The notes under the pieces are model-generated. The model was not told the DNA's origin, ran no database searches, and saw only the letters and a list, made by a program, of their open reading frames with translations. The translations under genes were made by a program, and so were the position numbers. DNA of 64,000 nucleotides. Source: Moniliella sp. 'wahieum' (lineage: Eukaryota; Basidiomycota; Moniliellomycetes; Moniliellales; Moniliellaceae). Location: NCBI GenBank assembly GCA_003971905.1, contig RSEE01000012.1, forward strand, positions 186,001-250,000, given 5' to 3'. Shown piece after piece: positions 11,328 through 21,889 of this stretch (its first letter is position 1; each line of letters opens with the position of its first letter).

Positions 11328-12631
11328 CTAGCACCGCCAACACTTCGTCCACATCTCCACCATCGCCATGCGCGTCTCTACTTTTCGCCGGGTCCAGTCC
11401 ACCAATAGCTGTGCCAGCTCCTCCTCGCGCTCGGCCTGCATCCACACTGCCTCGTCCGTGTCCAGCTGCTGCACTGCTGGTCCAGCGCGTGCTGCGCGCG
11501 ACCCAGACACTGGTCCAGCTCCTGCTGCTCGGCCCTGTGCTCCCGCAGCACCTCGACCGACTGCTTGCCCCAAAACGTATCCCACCTCTGCTGCAGCATG
11601 GCGGGCACGCCTTGTCCTGCAGCGAGCGCTGCATCGACAGCACCTTGGCCTGGTATCGTCCGGCCCGAGCCAAAGCCTCTTCGCCAGCGAGGAGGAGGTG
11701 CACCAGGGCCGCCACCTGCTTCCCCACCTCGTCCGTTGCCCTTGCTTCGCCACGCAGCAGCGCGCCCATGCGCCGCAGTCCATCGGCCAAGTTGAACAGT
11801 GCGGGGCTCATCCCCCGCTCCATCCCGCCGAGCAACTGGATAGCTCCAGCCATCTCGTCATAGTCCTCCTCCAGGTCGTCGGGCGGGGGCAAGTCGAGGC
11901 CTGGAGCAAAGGGGTCCGGGGTATCGGAGAAAGGGAAGCGGTGGGCGGCGAGGTGGTTTCGTTCGCGCTGGAGAGCGCGCTGGGTTGTTGGAGGGTGCGA
12001 CGAGTGGCGATCCACGCGTCGCGTTGGTGCTGGAGTTGTGGAATCGGGGCCGGTGCCGAGGGCCACTTCCACGCGGGTCGGGGGGGGGGAGAGAAGAGTC
12101 CAATGGGGCGCAAGGAAATCGAGCAGGGGGGGGAGAGCGCGCAAGGTGCGGGTGGCGGGCGAGGCGGTGAGGAAAAAAGGTTGAGCTCAGCTTGCCTCTC
12201 ATGTACAAACGGATCGTCGAACCGCTGGCTGGAGAGGTGCTTGATCTGCCGTGCGGGCGGGAGTGGTGGCACGACCCGTCCGGGCTGGTGGCGGATGAGC
12301 TGGGCGTGGAGCGTGGCAAAGTCGCGATAACGGCGGTAGATGTGGCTGGAGCGTTCCAGCGCCGGAACGTCGGTCTGGCGCGCAAGCCCCGTCAGCTGGG
12401 CTGGACGCCGGGGGGGAAGGGGACGGGGCACGTACCTGGATGAGATGCCATACACGACAAAGGCGCCTTGGGCGTCTGTCTCCTGGCGTGTGTCGGTGAT
12501 GCGGAGGCGGAGGGAGGGGGCCAGGGGGGCGGGCAGGGCGGAGGTCGAGGGCTGCTGCCACCACGCGTGGGGCGGGGGCGGGGCGGGGGGGCGCCGTCGT
12601 CGAGGTCGGCCTGCCATGGCGAGTCGTCCAT
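11328..12631 (-). CDS. PX/BAR sorting nexin (SNX-BAR)
   Basis: Endosomal membrane-coat or tubulation protein (family role). The PX domain is clear: LRLRITDTRQETDAQGAFVV, a GTACGT intron near 12335-12430, then IYRRYRDFATLHAQLIRH and GRVVPPLPPARQ with RFDDPFVHERQAELN. The Arg of RRYRDF and the PPLP motif are the phosphoinositide-binding landmarks. Downstream are BAR-like helices: FNLADGLRRMGALLRGEA, VAALVHLLLAGEEALARA, WDTFWGKQSVEVLREHRAEQ, EREEELAQLLVDWTRRKVET, ending MAMVEMWTKCWRC with stop at 11328. Frame breaks occur near 12580 (G-rich run), 12170 and 11590-11480. Start at 12631 (MDDSPWQADLDDG) chosen for its acidic opening; 12617 and 12731 are alternatives in another frame. Subfamily (Vps5, Vps17, Snx4 or Snx41) not resolved. 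Confidence 0.75.
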
Positions 12632-12939
12632 GACGGGGGGGTGGGGGGGCAGCCGAGGCCGTGCTGAGACGGGGGCTGCCGATCCTCACGCTTGGGGGTG
12701 CTTCTGCGGACAGTACTTGTGCGCAGGTCAAGGCCTAAGGGCAGAGTGGCTGCGTGCGAATCGACGGAGCCAGTCTGAGTGGCCCCGTGACAAAATTAAG
12801 CGGCCAATGCGTCACGCGTGACCACCCCCCATCCATTACGTCATAGCCCCCCACTACGTACCGCCCGCGCCAGCCCCCTTGGCCTCCGCCATCCCCCCCC
12901 GTCCACACCCGCCCCCACCCCCACCCCCCCCCACCCAGC
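12632..12939. promoter_or_regulatory. Divergent promoter region
   Basis: About 300 bp separates the starts of the minus-strand sorting-nexin gene and the plus-strand NIPA gene, so both probably share it. It ends in a C-rich stretch (12892-12935). No TATA box seen. Confidence 0.5.
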
Positions 12940-14880
12940 ATGGCCGTCGCGGGCCTCCCCGTGCTCGCCGCCATCGCCGTCGGCCTCGTCATGTCCTTCG
13001 TCCAGAGCGTCGGCCTCACGCTCCAGCGCAAGTCCCATCTCCAACGACCGTCTCCCGCCCCAGCAGCGCCGCCCCGCCTCCCGCCGCCCACTCTGGCTCG
13101 CCGGCTTCTCCATCTTTATGCTGGCCAACCTCGCAGGCACCGTCTTCCAGATCGGCGCGCTGCCCATCGTCATGCTCGCCCCGCTGGGCGCCGTGTCGCT
13201 GCTGTACAATGCGTTTCTCGCGCGCATCCTGCTGGACGACATGCTCTCGCTCCAAATGGTCCTCGGCTCCCCCTCATCGCCCTGGGCGCCGGCACAGTGG
13301 GCTACTTTGGCGCGGTGCCCAGTCCGCCCATACCCTCCCCCAGCTCCTTGCCCTGTACGCGCGTCCGCCCTTTGTGGCGCTGGCGACGCTCTTGGCTGTG
13401 GCCTGGCAGCGGCCCTGCTCACGGCGCACCTGACCGAGTGGAAACTGCACCACCCGTTCCCGCGCCGTAAGCGCCGGCGCCGTCGCACCCACCACACCAA
13501 CCGCCTCTCCACCCTCGCCGAGGTCAACGAGAACCCGTCGGGCATCACCACCCCGATCCTCACCGTCGCTGACGAGGCGGCGCGCCGGGGCTTGCCCACC
13601 GACCGTCTTGTGGCCGCTGCGCGCGAACAGGGGCTCTTGCCCCAACACCTTTCGTCCACACCCCTCCACCCCGCCGGTCGCGGGAGGCAGTACCGCTCTG
13701 CGCTGGCCGTGTTGCGCGTCAAGATGTCTGGTGGTGCGCCGGGCAGCAGCCGATGGGTACGGCACGTTGCCGCGCTCGGTCTGGATGTGCTCGAGGCGCG
13801 CCGGACGCGGCGCACGCGGCTGTGCTGGGTGTGCTGTATGCGGGGCGAGCGGGACCTTATCTGGAGTGTGCCTTTGCTGGCAAGACGGCGGTGGAGCTGC
13901 TGCTGGTTACTCTGGACGGGAGAGTCAGTTGCAGTTCTACCAGACGTGGGTGCTGGTGGTAACGTTGGGGGTGTGCGCTGCTACAGCTGTGGTACTTGAA
14001 CAAGAGTCTGCGTTGGGCCGACCCGACGATCGTTTGTCCCCTTGCCTTTGCCTGTACAACTCGACGTCGATCCTGTTGGGTCTGGTGTACTTTGACCAAG
14101 TGGATGTGCTGACGGCGTGGGACCTGCGCATGGTGCTGCTGGGCACGGCTGCTGCTCGCCGGGGTCTGGCTCATCTCTCTGCACCGCCAATCCGCTGAAG
14201 ATGCGCTGCTGGCACTCGACCCAGAAGAAGCTGCTGCGTTACTTTCGTCGCCTGCCTTTCACCTTGTTCCCCGTCGCTCGGGCATCGGGACCTGCCTCCA
14301 CTCGACACGCAACCGGGACCCTCACCACCCGCCCCGGCCTCATCTGCTCCACCTCTACAATCGATCGAGCCGTACGTGGCTCGCGCGCGCCCGCGGCCCA
14401 AGCTGAGGCGACCAGCCCTACACCAACTTCTGGGACGGCGGATTCAGCATTGGTCTCTCGCCTTCGTCGCCAGGCTTTCAATTTGCGCATCGGAGCGGCC
14501 CAAGCCAAGCTCGTCCATTCCCCCTCTCCCACCTTCCCTTCCTTCCCCCCATCACCACATCCCCTCCTTCGCCTACCTTCTTCCCCGACCGCTCGCCCAT
14601 ACGAGCCAGGGGAAATGTACCCTGCGCTGTTTCCCTCTGCGCCAGCTGCTGCGCCAGCTGCTGCCGCCCGTCCTACCCGCCGAGGAAGAGAACAGTTCGG
14701 CATGGGGCGTGGAGTTACCTTCGCTCGACCCATCTCCTTCGAGCCGCCTGGCCGCGTCTTACCGCGGCCATGGTGGGACGGGGGGTGGTAGACTGGGGCC
14801 TGGGCCGTCTCTCGCTCTTCTTCCGTCCGAGGCTCTTCGCCCTTGCGCGAGCATGGGAGAGAGGCGAGCGGAGCGCGCAT
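12940..14880 (+). CDS. NIPA-family magnesium transporter
   Basis: Multipass membrane protein of the NIPA/DMT group (PF05653), linked in the family to Mg2+ transport. It starts MAVAGLPVLAAIAVGLVMSF (span 1) and VQSVGLTLQRKSHL. Then, one base out of frame, come RRPLWLAGFSIFMLANLAGT, VFQIGALPIVMLAPLGAVSL and LLYNAFLARILLDDMLS, close to the family consensus. Later spans include AKTAVELLLVTLDG-like sequence (about 13875-13920) and YNSTSILLGLVYFDQVDVLT (about 14056-14115). A basic loop (RRKRRRRRTHH near 13465) and a Ser/Pro-rich tail follow. At least six frame breaks; the 3' end is approximate because the tail is not conserved. Confidence 0.82.
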
Positions 14881-14957
14881 TTAACCTTTCCATTCTACCA
14901 TCTCCACTATCCATTCTACCTCTCCATCTACCTCTCCACTCTACATCCCCCACCTCC

Positions 14958-15006
14958 AACCTCCACACATCCACTCACTCCACTTCACTCCACTCCACTC
15001 CACTCG
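14958..15006. repeat. Short ACTCC-type tandem repeat
   Basis: Imperfect repeats of CCACT/CACTC in the 3' flank of the NIPA gene. Confidence 0.7.
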
Positions 15007-15093
15007 CCTATCCGCTTCATCCTCTGCTGCGCATCGCTCCGCTCTCTTTTCTAACCCTCTGTTGTGTATCGTGTGATGGCAAGATGGATGGAT

Positions 15094-15130
15094 AGTCAGA
15101 TCTCAGATATCAGATCTTAGATCTCAGAGC
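15094..15130. repeat. AGATCT/GATATC palindrome cluster
   Basis: Four overlapping AGATCT-type palindromes in 37 bp, between the NIPA and DUF3237 genes. One of at least seven similar clusters in the window. Confidence 0.8.
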
Positions 15131-15136
15131 AAACAG

Positions 15137-15671
15137 TTACACCTGGATCAACCGATCGTTCTCCCCTCTCGTGCGCGAGCCAGGTGCGGCGGCACATCCA
15201 CCAACCTGCCACAACAGATGCGAGTTGAGGAAGTTCAGTGGACCTCGGCGGCGAATAAACGTAGGTTGCAGACGTAGCGTTCTTGCTCTTGCTCCTTGCT
15301 CTTGCTCATGCTCTTGCTCTGTGCTGGCACTTGCGCTGGCACTTGCTCGGTGGCCGACAGGGGTGTGGGTGGGGGACAGTGAGGTAGTGGCAGGGTAGAC
15401 CAGTCCACGATTATGAATCAAGACAGTTTGACCTTCGTCCGATCGGAGGCGGTACATGGCATCTACCACTTCTGTCCCATCAGGGCGGAGGATGGGCAAG
15501 TCCGCTCCGCCAGGTAGGTCGACGGTACGCCCACGCGTTTCCAGAGGGGGATACGGCGTCCAACGACCACCTACGATGGGCCAAATTTCGGTCCGGTGGC
15601 CGTCCGAGGTGAGCCCCGAAGTGGGGAGGGAACGGCTGCTCCACCGCACTGCACGTCACGACCAAGTTCAT
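15137..15671 (-). CDS. DUF3237 domain protein
   Basis: Function unknown; single-domain DUF3237 family (PF11578). Conserved landmarks in order: MNLVVTCSAVEQPFPPHFG, VVGGRWTPYPPLETRGRTVD, LPGGADLPILRPDGTEVVDA, MYRLRSDEGQTVLIHNRGL, and after a probable intron PTFIRRRGPLNFLNSHLLWQ, ending ENDRLIQV with stop at 15137. The probable intron (about 15245-15400) contains TTGCTC-type repeats. The frame breaks once near 15610. Start at 15671 is the first Met before the first conserved strand; a longer Ala/Ser-repeat N-terminus up to 16056 is possible but unsupported. Confidence 0.7.
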
Positions 15672-16959
15672 CACTAACTTCAACGTAGGACGATCATGTT
15701 CTGCCCCGTCTCCCAGACGCTGCGGGCGCGAAAGCGCCCTAGCGCGCGGGGGACAGAGCCGCAAAGAAGGCTGTGACGCCACGCCCTCCTCCGGCTGCCC
15801 CGATAGGCACAACGACAGGGCACTGGGCTGAGGCTGGAGCTGAGGCTGAGGCTGAGACTGAGGCTGAGGCGGAGTCTGGAAGTGAGGCTGAAGCTCGGCT
15901 CAGATTCGGGCTGGGCAGAGGATCGGGAACGAAAAAGCGGTCGTCCTTACCGGTGCGAATCGACTGATCGAGCGGACGGGAGTGGCGCGCCCGGTCGAGC
16001 GGGATGGGCGGTAAGGGCTGGGCGCAGCGTGGGCGTGGCAAAGTCGCGCGAGACACGGTGGCAATGTGGGGTGTGGGTGTGGCTTCGTGCGAGAGAACCG
16101 AGGCCTCTCGACGGGCGAGAGGAGCTTGCGCGGCAACACTCCCGAGCTAGGCGGGGGCTTGCCATGGCCCGGCGGGAGAGCAGGGTGGGTGGAGCCAGCG
16201 TATGTGTGTGTGCGTGTGTCTGGGGCAGCGTCTGGGACTGCGTATGGAGTTGGAGGTGGGATGGGGTCGGGTCTCGCCTTTCTTGGACGGCGGCTGCAGC
16301 GGCGGCGGCGGCGGCGGCCGAGCCCGCCGCGTCTGGCCCTCATGCTCGCGGTCGTACTGGACCCTTCCAGTCGCCGTCCGAGTCGCTGTCGGATCGGCGG
16401 GCGCATGGGGAAGGGGCGAGAGGTCGGAGGAGAGGGAGGCGGTGTGGGCGGGGGCGAAGGCCGTGGGGCGCGGGAGGGCGTGCGCTTGGGGGGCGAGGGC
16501 GGGCCGGGCACACAAAGGGCGCGAGGCGCGGGTGCGGCGGGTGTGGGGGAGGAGGCTGCGCTGCTGAGGAGGAGGAGAGGTGTAGCCGTGCCCGACGGCG
16601 TCGATGCGTACTCGCTGGTCCACTCCATCGGCGACGGCAGCCAGCACAGCGGACACGGCGACGGCAGCGGCGAGCTGGGCGCGCGGGCTCTTCCCAACGT
16701 TCAACGCCACCGCCGAGGCAGAGTTCGAACGCGCACTCAGTATCACTATCTCACTGATCTCAGCACCGGCCTCAGCCTCACCCATCCTGATCTGAGATCT
16801 TATCGCCTCGCACGTCCGTGCCCTCTTCCGTTCCCACGGTCACGTGCCCCGCCCGCGTCAACCGCGTCACACCCGCCGCCCATTCGCGGCGTCTCGCGCA
16901 GCACACCTCGCCCACACGCACAACACCACCAACACCACCACCCAGCCACCACCACCAGC
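15672..16959. other. Divergent intergenic region DUF3237 / CSM1
   Basis: Contains an imperfect GCTGAG repeat (15828-15895) and very GC-rich DNA (16280-16560). Long open frames exist on both strands but carry no family motifs and look like GC-driven chance frames. ATCTGAGATCT-type palindromes lie at 16787-16802. Presumed promoter of CSM1 within 16800-16959. Confidence 0.45.
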
Positions 16960-18288
16960 ATGCGCACCTTCTCGCTCACTCGCGACGACAAGGAGAACGC
17001 AATCTCGCCTCTCCGACTCCCCGCCGCCGCGCAAGCTCTCCAAGCCAGCCCGCCCAAGCCCGCGCCCAAGCCCAAGTCCAAGACCCTTCCCCCCCGAAAG
17101 CCAAGCCGGCATCCAGCAAACGTGCGCCCAAGCCGGCCGCGTCCGCCGCTCGCAGTCCGCCCACGCGCAAGCGTCCTCTTCCCGACGCCGACCGAGACGC
17201 GTATTCAGAGGAGGACGGGGAGGGGCAGACGTCGGTGCCGGTCGAGGACGAGGATGAGGACGAGGACGAAGAAGAGGACCCAGATGCAGCCCAGTGGAAG
17301 ACCAAGTTTGACCTGCTGGCACGGGAGAAAGAGGAGTTGCAAGCGCAGTTTGACCAGCTTTACGCGCTTCGTCACACCAAAGCTGAAGCGCTGCTGAAAC
17401 AGCTCACCCAGGCTGCCGAGGAGCGGGACCGGCATGCACGCGAGACGATTGCTGAGCTGCGCAAGCAATTGGCGAATGGGTATGGGTCGCACAGTTCCTC
17501 CTCTCTCTCTTCTGCCCGACCTTCTACAGCAGCCGAAGGAGATCGTGCGGTCGACCCAGAGACGGGGGAGCCGCTCTCGGCGCACGAGGCAGTCCAGCTC
17601 CTGGAACTTGCGAGGCAAGATAAGCAGGAAGCACTCCAGGCACAAGAGGCGCTCGCTGTTGAAGTCCGGGAGACGCGCAAGTTGCTCGATGCGGAAGTGG
17701 CAAGTTCCAAAGCGCTTCTGTCACGATCGCGCGGCCCGGCGGCCGTGTCGGTGGCCAAGACCAAGACCGATGGGTCAGAGGAAGAGCGTGCGGTGCGACG
17801 ACTGTACGAGGATTTGACGGGGATTGTGTTACGTTCGGTGGAACGTCTTGAAGAGGGAGGATCAACGTCCCCCCTCTCTCCTGGCGACGACGTTGACGCC
17901 AGCTCGCTGCGGTTCAAAGGTCTATTCGCCTCCAAGGGCTTCTTTTGTGCGTTTCCTTACCTCCCCCCCCGCCCCCCCGCCCCATCTTGTTCCGCATTTC
18001 GTTTTTCTCTCTCGTTTTTCTCCCCTGCAGGCTGCTAACCTGTGCTTCTGGTGTCAAACACAGCTATCGAATTGTCCTGCAATCTTTCCCTTCGGACACG
18101 AGTTCACCTCTTGGCAGACTTCGCTTCGTGCCCTCGCTTCGTCCCGAGAGGCACGAGGATGCCGAGTTGATCCAATGGCTCAAGCAGAATGGTGCGCCGT
18201 TCCTTACCAAGCCACTTTCGTTGGACGCGATACCGCCCCTCGCTTCCTCGCCCATTTCCTCAATGCCTACGACGCCCAAGACGAATAG
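16960..18288 (+). CDS. CSM1: Monopolin complex subunit Csm1/Pcs1
   Basis: Kinetochore and rDNA-associated coiled-coil protein; yeast Csm1 acts in monopolin and fission-yeast Pcs1 prevents merotely (family knowledge). N-terminus MRTFSLTRDDKENAISPLR, a basic/Pro-rich region and an acidic stretch (DEDEDEDEEEDPD, near 17250), then a long coiled coil from about 17295 to 17720 (KFDLLAREKEELQAQFDQL). The Csm1 globular domain follows: VRRLYEDLTGIVLRSVERLE, an intron (about 17948-18030, polypyrimidine, ...CTGCAG) and a C-terminal part LRFVPSLRPERHEDAELIQW and RFLAHFLNAYDAQDE, stop at 18288. Frame breaks near 17030 and within the last exon. Length fits the family. Confidence 0.8.
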
Positions 18289-20056
18289 TGAGTACTGGGT
18301 GGGATGGGACCGAAACACGGCGGGTCACACTGGTCGCCGTGACCGTCTGACCGTTGGACGGCACGGAGGGGCGGGTTGCATGTACTTTTTTTTTGTTATA
18401 GAAGAGATGGAATGTGCTTGATGCACGACGCCAATGTGAATACTGTAGTCCTGCTGGTGCAGGGACTGCCAGATGAACCCGAGTGTTTGCTGCCGGGTTG
18501 GCCAGGATAGGCCACTCCTATAGCGCCTAGGGAGGCGTTTAGATCCTGAAAAGGGAACAAGCGAGACTCCCCTGCAGTTCCATGATCATTCAATTGACGG
18601 GAACGTCAACGTTGGCGACACTGGTTCAAGCTTCAATCTTCAAGCTTCGACTCGTCATGCGTCACTTGAGCCGGAGAGAGTCTGAAGACCAGGAGGCAAA
18701 CGACGCCATTGATATTGACCTGCGACCTCCTGGTTGGATATCGAGTACGAGTATCCAAATTGCGCCAGCCCCCTCTGTAACCGGTAACCCTACCTTTCAA
18801 ATGTACTGGATGAGTTCAGCTAGGAGTTTGAAGTTTGAAATTGGATGGAGGCTGAGCGCTCACAGCCCCCCCGCCCCGCGGCAAAGCAAAGTTTGGCGCT
18901 CGCCACGCCCAGCACCAAGCTGATCAATTAAAATTGATGCCTTGGCCAGGTTGCTACTTTGGCAGCTTGATTGCTTTTGCTGCTTGGGGCTCGGGCCAGC
19001 GCTCGGTCCGTGGCCAGCAACCCACCAACCGAATCTGCCCATCTGCCCATGCCATCTGCCCATCGTATCAATGGCATCCATCGCACATCTCAGATCTCAT
19101 TAACTCATTCGACATCTCTTCATTAATCATTGAGCTAATTGATCTCATCGATTTCATCGATCATCTCGCATCTCCGTCGAGGTGTTGCTGGCATGTTGCG
19201 ACGGAGTACTGATTGTGAGTACGAGTGGACCGGGGAACGCCGTACGCGGTACGCAAGACACAGGACACAGGACACAGGACACAGGACACAGGACACAGGA
19301 CACAGGACACAGGACACAGGACACAGGACACAGGACACAGGACACAGGACACAGGACGCAGGACGCAGGAAGCAAGACGCAATATGCGCCCCGCTGAACG
19401 GTCAAGTTGACCCAAATGGGCTGCTCGGGTTCATCTGTTGCTCTAAGCCACTCCTTTAGTGGGTATAGCTAGGAGCCCGACGGGGGAAAGGCCGGGTATC
19501 GAGTCATCGAGTCATCGCGTCACTAGCTTCACTGGTCATCCGGTTTCGGTTCGGATGGCTCAAATGTGCTACGAACGTGGACGAGCCTGCTGGGGCCTGA
19601 TGATGCAGATGAAGCTGATGAAGTGCAGGCTTGATGCACAGACACCTTCTGCTACAGGCGTCGGGCCGAAGGATTAATGATTCCTCACTTGAAGTGCATC
19701 GTCCTTGCTTGGCTTTTGGTTTAGGGACGGAGATAAGCTGGTGCGCTTCCAGTATTCAGTACTCCGTCCCGTCTCTTGCTCCCTTGTTGCAAGAGAGAGA
19801 TGGGGAACGTCAGGAAGCGTGAAGGTATGCTGGGGAGGGGAGAAGACCAAGAAACCAAGATCGAAACGCGGAGGAACGCACGTGTCTGTCGAGCAGGATG
19901 GTCACTAGGCCACTAGGGTCGTGGGTCACCGATCACCGGTCACGGTCACCCCACTGGTCAGTAGCGTCACTGCGATGGTTCTTGGCTCCCGCTTGCCTCA
20001 GCTCACGCTCACGGCTCACGATCCCGAAGCAAATTGAGGCGAGTTGGCAGGTACGG
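18289..20056. other. 1.8-kb repeat-bearing intergenic region
   Basis: No gene recognised. Holds TTCAAGCTTCAA-type palindromes (18623-18650), an AGATCT-type palindrome (19085-19103), TCATCGA repeats (19140-19170) and a 7-bp tandem array (19257-19354). Confidence 0.55.
19257..19354. repeat. 7-bp tandem array (ACACAGG)n
   Basis: About 13-14 near-perfect copies of ACACAGG, degenerating to ACGCAGG and AAGCAAG by 19377. Because the unit is 7 bp it stays open in all frames (TGHRTQD periodicity), which creates spurious small frames. Confidence 0.95.
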
Positions 20057-20066
20057 AATATATATA
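20057..20066 (+). promoter_or_regulatory. TATA box of the dehydrogenase gene
   Basis: AATATATATAG about 100 bp upstream of the proposed start at 20164; the best TATA element in the window. Confidence 0.55.
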
Positions 20067-20163
20067 GACCCACCCCTGCTCTCCCCCGAGCGCGGGCGGC
20101 GCCAAACACACCCCACACCACACCACACACCAGACACCAGACACCACATCCTGTTAGTGATCA

Positions 20164-21442
20164 TGCCACGTGTCGCCACCACCACCCAACTTCAACCCCA
20201 ACGCCGGCGCCGACGCCGACGCCGACGCCAACCCCAGCCCGGCCGGGGCACGTCAAGCTCGGGGGCCGGGTGTGAGCCATCGATTGACCTAAGCAACAAT
20301 CTTGCGGCGGTGGTGTACGGAGCGCAAGATATGCGAATTGAGAGCGAGCGGTGGTTTGCCTGGTGCGGGGGAAGCGTTGGTGCGGGTAGTGGTGCAAGGG
20401 ATTTGCGGTACGGACGTGACGGCGTTCATGCGTGGAGCGGTGGGGGGACGAACGATCCAAGAGCCCATGACGTTGGGGCACGAATGTGCTGGGGAGCTAA
20501 TTGGGTTACCTGATGGGGTGGAAGAGGTTCCTCAAGCGGATGGACGACCGAGTGCTCGGATCGGGGACCGCGTAGCGGTCAAACCAGGCATTCCGTGTTT
20601 GACGTGTCGCCAGTGTTCTGCCGGGCACATTAATCGGTGTGAAGCCGAACGGTACTTTGCCAAACCGCCTACGAACGGTAGCATGGCGCAGTACATTTGT
20701 GTGCGACAAGATGCGTTGGTGCGCTTGCCGGATACAGTAACCTGGACCACGGCCGGGTGCATGCAACCGCTTGCGATTGGGGTGCAAGTGGCACGGCGAG
20801 CGCAACTCAAGCCGTGTCAGACGGTCGCCATCTTTGGCTTGGGTCCAGTGGGCCAGATTGCCACGGCGATGGCCAAAGCCAATTGCGCCAAGACGATCGT
20901 GGCGATTGATGTGGACCCAACCCGGGTTGCCTGGACGCAAAACAAACCCCCTCACTTGCGTCCGGACCATGTATTTCTCAGTCCGTGGAACGCCGAGCGC
21001 TGGGCCGAACTCGCCATGTCTCGCCACAGGAAAAGTTGGCCGTGTGCCAAAAGCAGGCCCAGGACTGGCTCCGTCAGGCCGGCTTGCCCCATGGTGTGGA
21101 TGTGGTGATTGAGGCGTCGGCCGCGGAAGCAGCCAGCATGCAGGGCATGGAAATGCTCGATTTTGGTGGGACCTACACCCACGTTGGCATTTCCAGCTTC
21201 CCGCTGTCGAGCATTTGCTGGTACCGCGTAACAGGACGCGAGTTGACGCTCCATGGGGTTCTGAGGTACGACCGCGGCTGCTTGAGGATGCACTGACCCT
21301 CTTGGAGCAAGGCAAGATTTCCGCCGACGACTTGGTAACCGACCATTACCTCCTGCCCCAGGCTGCCGAGGCCTTCCGTGCCGTCGCACAACACAAAGGA
21401 ATCAAGACCTTGGTTTGGATGGACGAAATCCGGAACGATTGA
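20164..21442 (+). CDS. Zinc-dependent sorbitol/xylitol-dehydrogenase-like enzyme
   Basis: Medium-chain dehydrogenase/reductase, probably a NAD(P)-dependent polyol or alcohol oxidoreductase. In order: NNLAAVVYGAQDMRIE; catalytic-zinc Cys in GICGTD; GHE in MTLGHECAGEL; structural-zinc cysteines in PCLTCRQCSAGHINRC; Rossmann motif GLGPVG in VAIFGLGPVGQIATAMA; VDVVIEASAAEAASMQ; FGGTYTHVGI; end KGIKTLVWMDEIRND, stop at 21442. Those zinc ligands are present, so the enzyme is probably functional. The domain core resembles sorbitol dehydrogenase, but the substrate cannot be told. Frame breaks near 20350, 20985 and 21215. The start at 20164 gives an odd N-terminus with nine consecutive Arg from a CGCCGA repeat; translation might begin elsewhere. 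Confidence 0.85.
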
Positions 21443-21526
21443 ACAATGCATATCCTCTGCCCATGCAACGCGCTACCCATAGCCTCATTGCAGGTAGCAC
21501 ACAGCATCGCGACGATAAAACTAGGC

Positions 21527-21622
21527 GCATGTCATTAGGGTGAGAGGGCGTGAGTGGCTGATGTGCATTCCATTAGGGTGAGAAGGGGTGAGGTGCATTT
21601 GATTAGGGTGAGAGGGAGTGAG
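21527..21622. repeat. Three direct repeats around ATTAGGGTGAG
   Basis: Copies of about 28 bp at 21527-21554, 21565-21592 and 21595-21622. Each begins GCAT, contains ATTAGGGTGAG and ends GTGAG. Confidence 0.88.
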
Positions 21623-21746
21623 AGGGTGCAACGGCGGGGGTATTGATACAAAAAGTGCATAAACGAGCACTGTGGATTCAAGCTTCAACAATAAACAGTA
21701 CCCAGTACTGAAAACGTTTCAGCCGAGGCAAGGGGCCAAGCCCGAC

Positions 21747-21804
21747 CAAAGCCAAAGCCAAAGCCAAAGTAAAGCAAAGCAAAGCAAAGCAAAGCCAAAG
21801 CAAA
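21747..21804. repeat. CAAAGC / CAAAG tandem array
   Basis: About ten units of AAAGC and CCAAAG in the convergent 3' region. Confidence 0.85.
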
Positions 21805-21889
21805 TAAGGGTATAACGGCGGGTGTGATCGCTGATCCCGCACAGAGGGGTAATGGGGGGGGTTATCGGTTACATGTTACATCCCGCATC

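Larger units (their letters stand above)
21443..21889. other. Convergent 3' intergenic region with direct repeats
   Basis: Lies between the 3' ends of two convergent genes. Contains three ATTAGGGTGAG-centred copies and a CAAAGC array, listed separately. Confidence 0.6.

Noticed and set aside
15882-17397. Long plus-strand open frames (291, 443 codons) before and over the CSM1 start
   Set aside because: Gly/Arg-rich sequences typical of GC-rich chance frames; they overlap the real CSM1 frame and carry no domain.
19257-19377. CRISPR-like array
   Set aside because: Contiguous 7-bp units without spacers, in a eukaryotic sequence.
19135-19415. Several Cys/Val/Leu- or Thr/Gln/Asp-repeat small proteins
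   Set aside because: Products of the ACACAGG heptamer array, which is open in all frames.
21527-21622. TTAGGG words as an internal telomere tract
   Set aside because: TTAGGG occurs once per 28-30-bp unit, not in tandem.
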